Shown here: positions 27,901 through 36,467 of the stretch, piece by piece
How positions within the stretch are numbered: position 1 is the first letter of the stretch
How the letters are laid out: each line of letters begins with the position of its first letter
Program-made: the position numbers and the translations under genes
DNA from: an uncultured Lachnoclostridium sp.
Lineage (GTDB): Bacteria > Bacillota > Clostridia > Lachnospirales > Lachnospiraceae
NCBI GenBank assembly: GCA_905212635.1
Contig: CAJMFH010000011.1
Span: 1 to 64,000, forward strand
Direction of reading: 5' to 3'
DNA length: 64,000 nucleotides
The notes under the pieces: model-generated
Databases searched by the model: none
Told to the model about the DNA's origin: nothing
What the model saw: the letters and a program-made list of their open reading frames with translations, nothing else

Positions 27901-28778
27901 TATTGAACCCTCTGGGCGTGCCTTCCCGTATGAACATCGGACAGGTGCTCGAGATTCACTTGAGTCTGGCAGCAAAAGCCCTCGGTTTCAACGTAGCGAC
28001 ACCGGTATTTGATGGCGCAAACGAAGTTGATATTATGGATACTTTGAAACTTGCCAATGATTATGTCAATACTCCATTGGATGAGTTCGAAGCAAAATAT
28101 AAAGATGTTCTGGATCCGGAAGTGATGCAGTACCTTCTGGAAAATGAAGAATACCGCAAAGAATGGGCGGGCGTACCAATCAAAGAAGATGGAAAAGTCC
28201 AGCTTCGTGACGGACGTACCGGTGAGTTCTTTGATGGAGAAGTAACGATTGGATTCATGCACTACCTGAAACTCCACCATTTGGTTGACGATAAGATCCA
28301 TGCCCGTTCAACCGGTCCTTACTCTCTTGTAACACAGCAGCCTTTGGGTGGTAAAGCCCAGTTCGGTGGACAGCGTTTTGGAGAGATGGAGGTATGGGCA
28401 CTTGAGGCTTATGGTGCTGCTTATACACTTCAGGAAATCCTTACTGTAAAATCCGATGATGTGGTCGGTCGTGTGAAGACATACGAAGCAATCATCAAAG
28501 GTGACAATATTTCTGAACCGGGAATACCTGAGTCCTTTAAGGTATTGCTGAAAGAGTTACAGTCTCTTGCACTGGATGTAGCGGTTCTCGATGAAAACGG
28601 CGAAGAGATCCAGATGACAGAGTCTGTGGAAGAAGTAAATGTGGAAGATATGTCAGGATTGATGGAAGGCGACCGATTCGAACTCGAAGAAGAGTCCTTT
28701 GAAGATGCCGGATTCCGTGAGGCTGAATTGTCAGAGATTGATGACGACAGCAGCATTGGCATTTCCGAAGATGAATAA
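24975..28778 (+). CDS. rpoB: RNA polymerase beta subunit
   Basis: The 1267-residue beta subunit of RNA polymerase. The rifampicin cluster reads [20 protein letters not shown] and [20 protein letters not shown], with Asp, His and Ser present at the classical resistance positions, so the site looks wild type. The catalytic region [16 protein letters not shown] and the C-terminal [24 protein letters not shown] are intact. An acidic tail of about 50 residues extends past the usual end. The ATG at 24975 was chosen over a GTG four codons upstream that lies in the ribosome site. No rplJ or rplL precedes it; rpoC follows after 44 bp. Confidence 0.99.
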   Translation: [1267 protein letters not shown]

Positions 28779-28822
28779 ATAATTGCAGGTAAATACATCA
28801 TGTTATAGAAAGGACGATAAGA

Positions 28823-31800
28823 ATGCCACAGGTAAGCGATGTAATTCAGGAAACATTAACATATGACAAAATTAAGATCAAACTGGCATCTCCGGACAAG
28901 ATCCGTGAGTGGTCCCGTGGAGAGGTAAAAAAGCCGGAAACGATCAACTACAGAACATTGAAACCGGAAAAGGACGGTTTGTTCTGTGAAAAGATTTTTG
29001 GACCAAGCAAAGACTGGGAATGTCATTGTGGAAAATATAAAAAAGTTCGTTATAAAGGTGTTGTCTGCGATCGATGCGGCGTTGAGGTTACCAAATCCAG
29101 CGTACGTAGAGAGCGTATGGGACACATTGAACTGGCAGCGCCGGTTTCCCACATCTGGTATTTTAAAGGGATTCCGAGCCGTATGGGACTGATCCTTGAT
29201 ATCTCTCCAAAGGTATTGGAGAAAGTTCTGTACTTTGCAGCATATATCGTATTGGAGTCCGATACGAAAGAAATTCAGGTAAAACAGGTTCTCTCTGAGA
29301 GAGAATATCAGAAAGCCAAAGAAGATTTTGGTGATACATTCCGTGTAGGTATGGGTGCAGAATCCATTCAGGAGTTGTTACAGAGAATTGACTTGGACAA
29401 AGAGTCCAAAGAACTCAAAGCAGAGTTGAAGGCTTCTACAGGCCAGAAACGTGCTCGTATCATCAAGAGACTCGAAGTAATTGAAGCATTCCGCGAGTCC
29501 GGTAACAATCCGGACTGGATGATTTTGACAGTGATCCCGGTTATCCCACCGGATCTTCGTCCAATGGTACAGCTCGACGGTGGTCGTTTTGCAACATCTG
29601 ATATGAATGATCTGTATCGCCGAATCATCAACCGTAACAACCGTTTGAAGAGACTTCTGGAGCTTGGCGCACCGGATATCATCGTACGCAATGAAAAACG
29701 TATGCTTCAGGAAGCGGTAGATGCTTTGATCGACAATGGACGCCGTGGTCGTCCGGTAACCGGTCCTGGTAACCGTGCTCTGAAATCCCTTTCCGATATG
29801 CTGAAAGGTAAACAGGGACGTTTCCGTCAGAACCTGCTCGGAAAACGTGTTGACTATTCAGGACGTTCCGTTATCGTTGTAGGTCCGGAACTTAAGATTT
29901 ATCAGTGTGGTCTTCCAAAAGAAATGGCAATCGAACTGTTTAAGCCATTTGTTATGAAAGAACTTGTAGCAAACGGAACCGCACATAATATTAAAAATGC
30001 GAAGAAAATGGTAGAGAAGCTGGAGCCTGCTGTATGGGATATCTTAGAGCAGGTTATCAAAGAGCATCCGGTTATGTTGAACCGTGCTCCTACACTTCAC
30101 CGTCTGGGTATCCAGGCATTTGAGCCTACACTTGTAGAAGGTAAAGCAATCAAACTTCATCCATTGGTATGTACTGCGTTTAACGCGGACTTCGATGGTG
30201 ACCAGATGGCTGTGCATCTTCCGCTTTCCGTAGAGGCTCAGGCAGAGTGCCGTTTCCTTCTGCTTTCACCAAACAACCTTTTGAAACCATCCGATGGTGG
30301 TCCGGTAGCCGTACCTTCTCAGGATATGGTCCTTGGTATCTATTACCTGACACAGGAGCGTCCGGGTGCAAAAGGCGAAGGAAAAGCATTTAAGAACATG
30401 AACGAAGCAATCATTGCTTACGAAAATCATGAGATTACCCTGCATGCAAAGATTAAAGTAAAATGTCAGGGAATCAATAAAAACGGTGAAATGGAATCCC
30501 GTATCATTGAGTCCACACTGGGACGTTTCATTTTCAATGAAATCATCAGCCAGGACTTGGGATTCGTAGACCGAAGCAAGGATGAGAATTTCCTTAAATT
30601 GGAAATTGATTTCCATGTAGGAAAGAAACAGCTGAAACAGATCCTTGAGAAATGTATCAATAATCATGGTGCTACAAAGACAGCAGAGACTTTGGATGCG
30701 ATTAAGTCTCTTGGTTACAAATATTCTACAAGAGCAGCGATGACGGTATCTATTTCCGATATGGAAGTGCCGGCGGCGAAGAAAGAGATTCTTGCAGAAG
30801 CAGAAAGCACAATTGAAAATATTTCCAGAAACTTCCGTCGTGGTCTTTTGACTGAGGAAGAGCGTTACAAAGCTGTTATTGAGACCTGGAAAGAGGCCGA
30901 TGATGAAATCACAGAGGCACTGCTTACCGGGCTTGACAAATATAACAACATCTTTATGATGGCGGATTCCGGAGCCCGTGGTTCTGACAAACAGATTAAA
31001 CAGCTTGCCGGAATGCGTGGATTGATGGCAGATACATCCGGTCGTACGATCGAACTGCCAATCAAATCAAACTTCCGTGAAGGACTTGACGTACTGGAGT
31101 ACTTCATTTCCGCACATGGTGCTCGTAAGGGACTTTCCGATACAGCACTTCGTACAGCCGATTCCGGATACCTGACTCGTCGTCTGGTAGATGTATCACA
31201 GGATCTTATCATCCGTGAGACAGACTGTTGTGAAGGAAAAGACGAGATTCCGGGTATGTGGATCAGTGCATTCATGGATGGAAAAGAAGTCATCGAGACT
31301 TTGGAAGAGCGTATTACAGGCCGTTATGCCTGCGATGATATGTATGATGATGAAGGCGAGCTGATCGTAAAGGCAAATCATATGATTACACCAAAACGTG
31401 CTGCCCGCATCGTAAATACGAAAGCAATTATTGATGCCGGAGATGCTGCCAAGATTAAGATTCGTACGATCCTGACATGTAAATCTCATGTTGGTATCTG
31501 TGCAAAATGTTACGGATCGAACATGGCAACCGGTGAGCCGGTACAGGTTGGTGAAGCAGTTGGTATCATCGCTGCCCAGTCAATCGGTGAACCTGGTACA
31601 CAGCTTACCATGCGTACATTCCATACCGGTGGTGTAGCCGGAGACGATATTACACAGGGTCTTCCTCGTGTCGAGGAGCTTTTCGAGGCAAGAAAGCCAA
31701 AAGGTCTTGCTATCATTTCCGAATTTGGTGGAAAAGTTACTCTTCGTGATACGAAGAAGAAACGTGAAGTTATCATTACCGATGAAGAAAATGGCCAGAC

Positions 31801-32599
31801 AAAGGCGTACCTGATTCCATACGGATCCCGTATCAAAGTAATGGACGGTCAGGTGCTTGAGGCCGGTGACGAGTTGACCGAAGGTAGTGTCAACCCACAT
31901 GATATCCTGAAGATCAAAGGCGTACGTGCCGTACAGGATTACATGCTTCGTGAAGTACAGCGTGTATATCGTCTGCAGGGTGTAGAAATCAACGATAAGC
32001 ATATCGAGGTAATTGTCCGCCAGATGCTGAAGAAAGTCCGCATCGAGAACAATGGTGATTCTGACTTCCTTCCGGGAACAATGGTTGACACCCTTGAATA
32101 CGAAGATACAGTAGAAGCACTTGCCGCAGAGGGCAAAGAGGTACCAGAAGGCAAACAGATCATTCTGGGTATCACAAAAGCATCTCTTGCAACAAATTCC
32201 TTCCTCTCCGCAGCTTCCTTCCAGGAGACGACAAAAGTTCTTACGGATGCAGCGATTAAAGGAAAGATCGATCCATTGATCGGTTTGAAGGAAAATGTTA
32301 TCCTTGGTAAACTGATCCCAGCCGGAACTGGTATGAAGCGCTACCGCAATATCAGCCTTCACAGTGATCTGGTTGACAGTCTTGAGCCACCGGAACCAGT
32401 GGAAGAACTGGAAGAGCCAGAGGCAGAGAAAGACGAAAAAGGAAAGAAGGGCAAAGGAAGAAAGTCCGCAAAGGATGAGGAAATGACAGACATTGTGGAC
32501 GATGATGAACTTCTTATGATGGATGAAGATGAGGACGAGGAGACTCTTGATATCGCCGAAGATGATTTCGATGAGGAATTTGATCCGGTGGAAGAGTAG
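28823..32599 (+). CDS. rpoC: RNA polymerase beta-prime subunit
   Basis: The 1258-residue beta-prime subunit. It contains the N-terminal zinc site CHCGKYKKVRYKGVVCDRCG, the catalytic Mg site NADFDGDQMAVH, the trigger-loop region MADSGARGS and the second zinc site with CKSHVGICAKCYG. The last 70 or so residues are very acidic with a short KGKKGKGRK break and look disordered. AGAAAGGACG precedes the ATG. Transcription ends at the strong hairpin 32717-32749; the usual following genes rpsL, rpsG and fusA are absent here. Confidence 0.99.
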   Translation: MPQVSDVIQETLTYDKIKIKLASPDKIREWSRGEVKKPETINYRTLKPEKDGLFCEKIFGPSKDWECHCGKYKKVRYKGVVCDRCGVEVTKSSVRRERMGHIELAAPVSHIWYFKGIPSRMGLILDISPKVLEKVLYFAAYIVLESDTKEIQVKQVLSEREYQKAKEDFGDTFRVGMGAESIQELLQRIDLDKESKELKAELKASTGQKRARIIKRLEVIEAFRESGNNPDWMILTVIPVIPPDLRPMVQLDGGRFATSDMNDLYRRIINRNNRLKRLLELGAPDIIVRNEKRMLQEAVDALIDNGRRGRPVTGPGNRALKSLSDMLKGKQGRFRQNLLGKRVDYSGRSVIVVGPELKIYQCGLPKEMAIELFKPFVMKELVANGTAHNIKNAKKMVEKLEPAVWDILEQVIKEHPVMLNRAPTLHRLGIQAFEPTLVEGKAIKLHPLVCTAFNADFDGDQMAVHLPLSVEAQAECRFLLLSPNNLLKPSDGGPVAVPSQDMVLGIYYLTQERPGAKGEGKAFKNMNEAIIAYENHEITLHAKIKVKCQGINKNGEMESRIIESTLGRFIFNEIISQDLGFVDRSKDENFLKLEIDFHVGKKQLKQILEKCINNHGATKTAETLDAIKSLGYKYSTRAAMTVSISDMEVPAAKKEILAEAESTIENISRNFRRGLLTEEERYKAVIETWKEADDEITEALLTGLDKYNNIFMMADSGARGSDKQIKQLAGMRGLMADTSGRTIELPIKSNFREGLDVLEYFISAHGARKGLSDTALRTADSGYLTRRLVDVSQDLIIRETDCCEGKDEIPGMWISAFMDGKEVIETLEERITGRYACDDMYDDEGELIVKANHMITPKRAARIVNTKAIIDAGDAAKIKIRTILTCKSHVGICAKCYGSNMATGEPVQVGEAVGIIAAQSIGEPGTQLTMRTFHTGGVAGDDITQGLPRVEELFEARKPKGLAIISEFGGKVTLRDTKKKREVIITDEENGQTKAYLIPYGSRIKVMDGQVLEAGDELTEGSVNPHDILKIKGVRAVQDYMLREVQRVYRLQGVEINDKHIEVIVRQMLKKVRIENNGDSDFLPGTMVDTLEYEDTVEALAAEGKEVPEGKQIILGITKASLATNSFLSAASFQETTKVLTDAAIKGKIDPLIGLKENVILGKLIPAGTGMKRYRNISLHSDLVDSLEPPEPVEELEEPEAEKDEKGKKGKGRKSAKDEEMTDIVDDDELLMMDEDEDEETLDIAEDDFDEEFDPVEE

Positions 32600-32716
32600 T
32601 CACAGACATCTTCCTTTGTAGGAACGAATTTCTTTGAAGGAGAATGCTTACTTTTTCTTTCGAAGAAGCTAAATTGACACTAAGTGCATAAAACTTGATG
32701 TTTCATAAAATAAAAA

Positions 32717-32749
32717 AGCTCCGGCCGCAGAAATGCAGCCGGGCTTTTT
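32717..32749. terminator. Bidirectional terminator between rpoC and the EAL gene
   Basis: A GC-rich stem (AGC, CCGGC and GCA paired) with one bulge is flanked by an A run on the left and a T run on the right, so it can end both convergent units. Confidence 0.85.
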
Positions 32750-32800
32750 CTATTCTATGAAACTTGCGCTAATTGCAATCTATATGTACAAATTAAAACT

Positions 32801-35800
32801 TTATTTTTCGCCTAAAAACTGTAAACTTGAATTTTTAGGTACGCGGATACCGCTCATCTTTAGGTTGGTATCTCCTTTCAGCTGGATGGTAAGATCCACG
32901 CCTTCACCAAGTTCCAGCCAAGGCATACATTTTTCGGTGGAAAAATGAGTGGTGTTCAGGATCAGTGTACCGTGGAAGCCATCCTCAAACCAGATGCGGA
33001 GGTTGGATTGAAAACCGGTGGCACCGATCAGTTCAATCGGGTGATCTTTTCCTGCCTGCTGGGCGATATGAATATCCGTGTATTTGCCAAGTGCCATCTG
33101 AACCAGTGAAATGGACTGCGGTTTGTCAACAATATAGTCTTTGCGGACCATAGAAGATGAACGGTTTTTGTTGTATTCCAGAATCTCAATCTGGATGTGA
33201 GGGTCAATCTGCTCCAATGGTTCCGGATTAGGACGCGCTGTATAGTAACCCTGAATCAAATCCACGCCAAGGCGGATTACTTCTTTCAGCTCTTCCGATG
33301 TTTCAATTCCTTCTGCAAGAGTTAAAATATTATTGTCATGTGCAAAGTCAATGATATCCTTTACAAAATGCTGTTTCTGAGGATTGTTTTGAATCTCTTC
33401 CATCAGCATACGGTCAATTTTTACATATTTTGGCATATAGCGAAGCAGGTTATTTACATTCGAATATCCCGAGCCGTAATCGTCAATTGCCGTCTCAACT
33501 TTAAGTTTTGCATAAGACTGCTTGATGTCAGAAAGACATTTATTGTCCAGTTCTTCCTGTTCTGTAAGTTCTACAACAACCTGTCCGCGGTGTTCATTTA
33601 ACTGCTGGTGAAAGCGGTCTTTGTCCGAATCCACTAACTGCGCACCCGGAATACTGTTGATAAAAGTCTTCTTGCCGGCAAATTTCTGCGGATGTTCCTC
33701 CATGTAATGAAGTACATTAAACAGTGTAGCCTTTTCTACGTCGTATAGACGGCCGAGACGTTTGGCACTCGTTAAAATGTCAAGCGGAGAAATTTTCTGT
33801 TCCGTGTTGGCGCGCATCAATGCCTCATAAGAGAAAATCTTACCGGTTCGGGCATCTACAATTGGTTGGAAATAATATACAAATTTGTTGTCATCAAGCA
33901 GCTCTTTCACCGCCAGATCCTGTTCTTTGTCTTCTTCAGACAAATGGGAAGAGGGATCCAGCTGTTGCATTTCCTGTAATTTTTTTCCGTTTTTCTCGCT
34001 GATCGTATCATTGATCAACTGCTCAACGGAATGAATCTGTCCAATTGATTCGGATTTACAGTCGTAGCAGATATGTATCTGGAAAGAATCTTTATTTCCC
34101 TGGTTAAAAATACTTATTTTATTCAATAATGCACTCATAAATTCGTCGGCACGATGTGCATTTTTGTCAGAAAGGATGGAACAGATGATGAAATCATCAT
34201 TTCCCGTGCGTGCGCAGATTTCATCCGAAAACGCACATTCCTGAATCAGATGCGACAGGGCTGTGATCGCAAAATCGCCTTCCGTGCGTCCATAGCCGGC
34301 ATTGATATCTTTTAAACCACTGAGATCGATCGAAGTAATCGAAAGAATATCATGGGCATGAACGGATTCAGCAATCAGCTGTTTCGTCTGCGTGATCAGA
34401 CCGCGGTAATTGTAAAGACCGGTCAGTGAGTCACGGATCTGTGCCGACTCCATATCCTTTAACAGCTGGCGTAAAATGTCCTGTCGATAAAAAGATTCCA
34501 TTCCCTGCATGACACTATGCAGCCACAAGCGGTAACTTTCATCGTAAACGCGCGGTTCATCGCCATAACTGATAACTGCATAACCAAAGCACTGGTCATC
34601 AAAATGAAGCGGCGTGAAAATATAAGCGGCTGGCTTTTCATGTTCTTCATGCAGTTCCGGTAAAATCAATTTTGTATCAAAGGAATTCGAAAAATCAATA
34701 TGATTTTCTACTCCGCAGGTTTTGTTGCAGTGAACAACCGGATACATGCGGTCGGAGTAGCCAAAGCGGATTGCACCGTCGCCAATCATTTTCGAAGCAT
34801 GATTCCAATTTTCGTTCAGACAGATGTGAAAACTGTCATAATTTCCCAATTGGTATGTATATTGAAAAACAATATTAAAAAAGTCGTGATAAGAATGCTG
34901 GGATAGCAAATCTTCCATCAAATGATTAAAACAGGAATAATAACTGTCGGAAGAAAGTTTTGTTTCCCATTGGTCGCGGAGTGGCGACAGCAGACTGAGA
35001 TTGTCTGTCGAACAGCCACAGCTTCCGCCTATCCAGAGGTCGGTTTCCGGTACATATTCCGGAAGAGGCTTTCCGTTTAGGGAAGCGTCAATCCACTGGA
35101 GACTGTATTTTCCGCAGGACTTCGCCGGAATTTCCGCAGAAGTCAGGGGAACCGGACTGTAACGTCCATCCTGAATAGAGTCATAACCGATGACAGCAAT
35201 GTCGTCGGGAACTTTGATACCATGTTCAGAAAGTGCTGAACATACTCCAATCGCCATACAATCATTGGCACAGGCAATTGCCTCCGGAAGTTTCTCGCGT
35301 TCTAAAAGCATCTGTTCAACCATTTGGTTACCACTCGTATACCAGTAATCTCCGTGATAGATATTTTCTTCCAGAACCGGAAGACCATGCGCTTCCATGC
35401 CTTCTTTGTATCCGCGGAGACGCTGAATGGAGTGAATATGTGTTTCGCGTCCATTTAAAAAAACAATATCTTTATAATGATGCACTTCGATCAAATGATC
35501 CATCAAACGGCGGATCGGAGTGCAGTGATCATTCATAACAGATGGAAAATACGGACTCTTCTGATCGATAACCAGAACCGGCCCGTCAAATGCATCGTGA
35601 ATTTTCTTTTGGATTGAATCCGAAAGCCCGGTAGTCTGAAGGGTATCCAAAAGAATGACAATGGCATCCAGCATGTCATAGTTGATCAATTCATAGATAT
35701 TTGACTCCCCTAATTCACGAAGATTTGTCTGCTGATATTTTACATACATTGAAAAAATCAAGACATCATAATCAGAGGCAAATGCTTCCTGCAAAAAACC

Positions 35801-35869
35801 CTGCATAAAATGATTTTGTGTTGTTTCATCTGCTTGCGCCAGTAAGACGCCAATCCTTTTCCTCGTCAT
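32801..35869 (-). CDS. Cytoplasmic PBP1-type sensor / degenerate GGDEF / EAL protein
   Basis: A 1022-residue predicted c-di-GMP phosphodiesterase. Residues 1-290 match the ligand-binding domain of LacI/XylR-type regulators (GVLLAQADETTQ, CANDCMAIGV, DDIAVIGYDS), but there is no helix-turn-helix and no signal peptide. About 300-470 is a possible GAF-like region. About 478-610 is a GGDEF domain whose signature is GNDDF (556-560), so cyclase activity is unlikely. The EAL domain (661-890) keeps EAL (682-684), FINS, ELTEQ, IDDYGSG, KID, AEGIET and QGYYTARP. Residues 915-1022 form a beta-rich tail I cannot name. GGAGAG precedes the ATG. Confidence 0.85.
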   Translation of the reverse strand: MTRKRIGVLLAQADETTQNHFMQGFLQEAFASDYDVLIFSMYVKYQQTNLRELGESNIYELINYDMLDAIVILLDTLQTTGLSDSIQKKIHDAFDGPVLVIDQKSPYFPSVMNDHCTPIRRLMDHLIEVHHYKDIVFLNGRETHIHSIQRLRGYKEGMEAHGLPVLEENIYHGDYWYTSGNQMVEQMLLEREKLPEAIACANDCMAIGVCSALSEHGIKVPDDIAVIGYDSIQDGRYSPVPLTSAEIPAKSCGKYSLQWIDASLNGKPLPEYVPETDLWIGGSCGCSTDNLSLLSPLRDQWETKLSSDSYYSCFNHLMEDLLSQHSYHDFFNIVFQYTYQLGNYDSFHICLNENWNHASKMIGDGAIRFGYSDRMYPVVHCNKTCGVENHIDFSNSFDTKLILPELHEEHEKPAAYIFTPLHFDDQCFGYAVISYGDEPRVYDESYRLWLHSVMQGMESFYRQDILRQLLKDMESAQIRDSLTGLYNYRGLITQTKQLIAESVHAHDILSITSIDLSGLKDINAGYGRTEGDFAITALSHLIQECAFSDEICARTGNDDFIICSILSDKNAHRADEFMSALLNKISIFNQGNKDSFQIHICYDCKSESIGQIHSVEQLINDTISEKNGKKLQEMQQLDPSSHLSEEDKEQDLAVKELLDDNKFVYYFQPIVDARTGKIFSYEALMRANTEQKISPLDILTSAKRLGRLYDVEKATLFNVLHYMEEHPQKFAGKKTFINSIPGAQLVDSDKDRFHQQLNEHRGQVVVELTEQEELDNKCLSDIKQSYAKLKVETAIDDYGSGYSNVNNLLRYMPKYVKIDRMLMEEIQNNPQKQHFVKDIIDFAHDNNILTLAEGIETSEELKEVIRLGVDLIQGYYTARPNPEPLEQIDPHIQIEILEYNKNRSSSMVRKDYIVDKPQSISLVQMALGKYTDIHIAQQAGKDHPIELIGATGFQSNLRIWFEDGFHGTLILNTTHFSTEKCMPWLELGEGVDLTIQLKGDTNLKMSGIRVPKNSSLQFLGEK

Positions 35870-35915
35870 AAAAATCTCTCCAATATGATGCTAATATGTA
35901 TAATGTCTCAAGAAT

Positions 35916-35944
35916 ATTATATACGGTCTCCAACTTTTTTTCAA
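35916..35944 (-). promoter_or_regulatory. Promoter of the EAL-domain gene
   Basis: Minus strand: TTGAAA (35944-35939), 17-bp spacer, TATAAT (35921-35916), giving a leader of about 40 nt. Confidence 0.7.
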
Positions 35945-36009
35945 TCCTAAACACATAAACAATCGGTAAAGAAACAGTAAAGTCCTGAATCCTAACAAAA
36001 TAATAATGC

Positions 36010-36050
36010 TTGACAGAGTGGTTTATAAATGATAAACTAGGTTTATAAAA
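36010..36050 (+). promoter_or_regulatory. Promoter and operator of the BlaI-type repressor operon
   Basis: TTGACA (36010-36015), 17-bp spacer, TAAACT (36033-36038). Over it lie GTTTAT-5 bp-ATAAAC (36021-36037) and a second GTTTATAAA at 36041, 20 bp after the first. A repressor bound here would block the promoter. The sequence is not the TACA/TGTA type of Staphylococcus bla/mec operators. Confidence 0.65.
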
Positions 36051-36098
36051 AGTAGACCGATATTGAGAAAGAAACTGTAGATCGAAAGGAGAAAGAGA

Positions 36099-36455
36099 AT
36101 GAGACAAAGTATTTTATCGGAAAGTGAAATGGCATTTGCGGAGATTGTGTGGGAAAATGCGCCGATCCGGTCGGGGGAACTTGTGAAATTATGTGAAGAG
36201 CGCCTGGGTTGGAAAAAATCGACGACGTATACTGTACTTCGAAATCTCTGTCAAGCGGGTATTTTCGAAAATGAAAATGCGGTTGTCGAGGTAAGGCAGA
36301 CGAAAGAGGAATATCTGGCGAGTGAGAGTACGCAGATTGTCGAGAATCGTTTTGAGGGATCCATCTCTAAATTTGTCACTGCGTTTACCGGCAAAAAGAA
36401 ATTGAGTAAAAAACAGATCGAAGAATTGAAGCGTATTATCGAGGAAAACGAATAA
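36099..36455 (+). CDS. BlaI/MecI/CopY-family repressor
   Basis: A 118-residue winged-helix repressor. The pattern LSESEMAFAEIVWENAPIRSG followed by KKSTTYTVLRNLCQAGIFENE is typical of the family, with a C-terminal dimerisation helix. In known systems the repressor is cleaved after a signal from an M56 sensor protease; the sensor gene follows after 12 bp. Its own operator probably overlaps the promoter at 36010. AAAGGAGAAAG precedes the ATG. Confidence 0.9.
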   Translation: MRQSILSESEMAFAEIVWENAPIRSGELVKLCEERLGWKKSTTYTVLRNLCQAGIFENENAVVEVRQTKEEYLASESTQIVENRFEGSISKFVTAFTGKKKLSKKQIEELKRIIEENE

Positions 36456-36467
36456 GGAGGAAGGCCG

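Noticed and set aside
27066..28301. Long antisense open frame (411 codons) inside rpoB
   Set aside because: Composition follows from rpoB codon usage; no ribosome site, no recognisable domain, and rpoB is certain.
32801..35869. LacI-type transcription regulator
   Set aside because: The helix-turn-helix is missing; the sensor domain begins at residue 1 and is fused to GGDEF/EAL.
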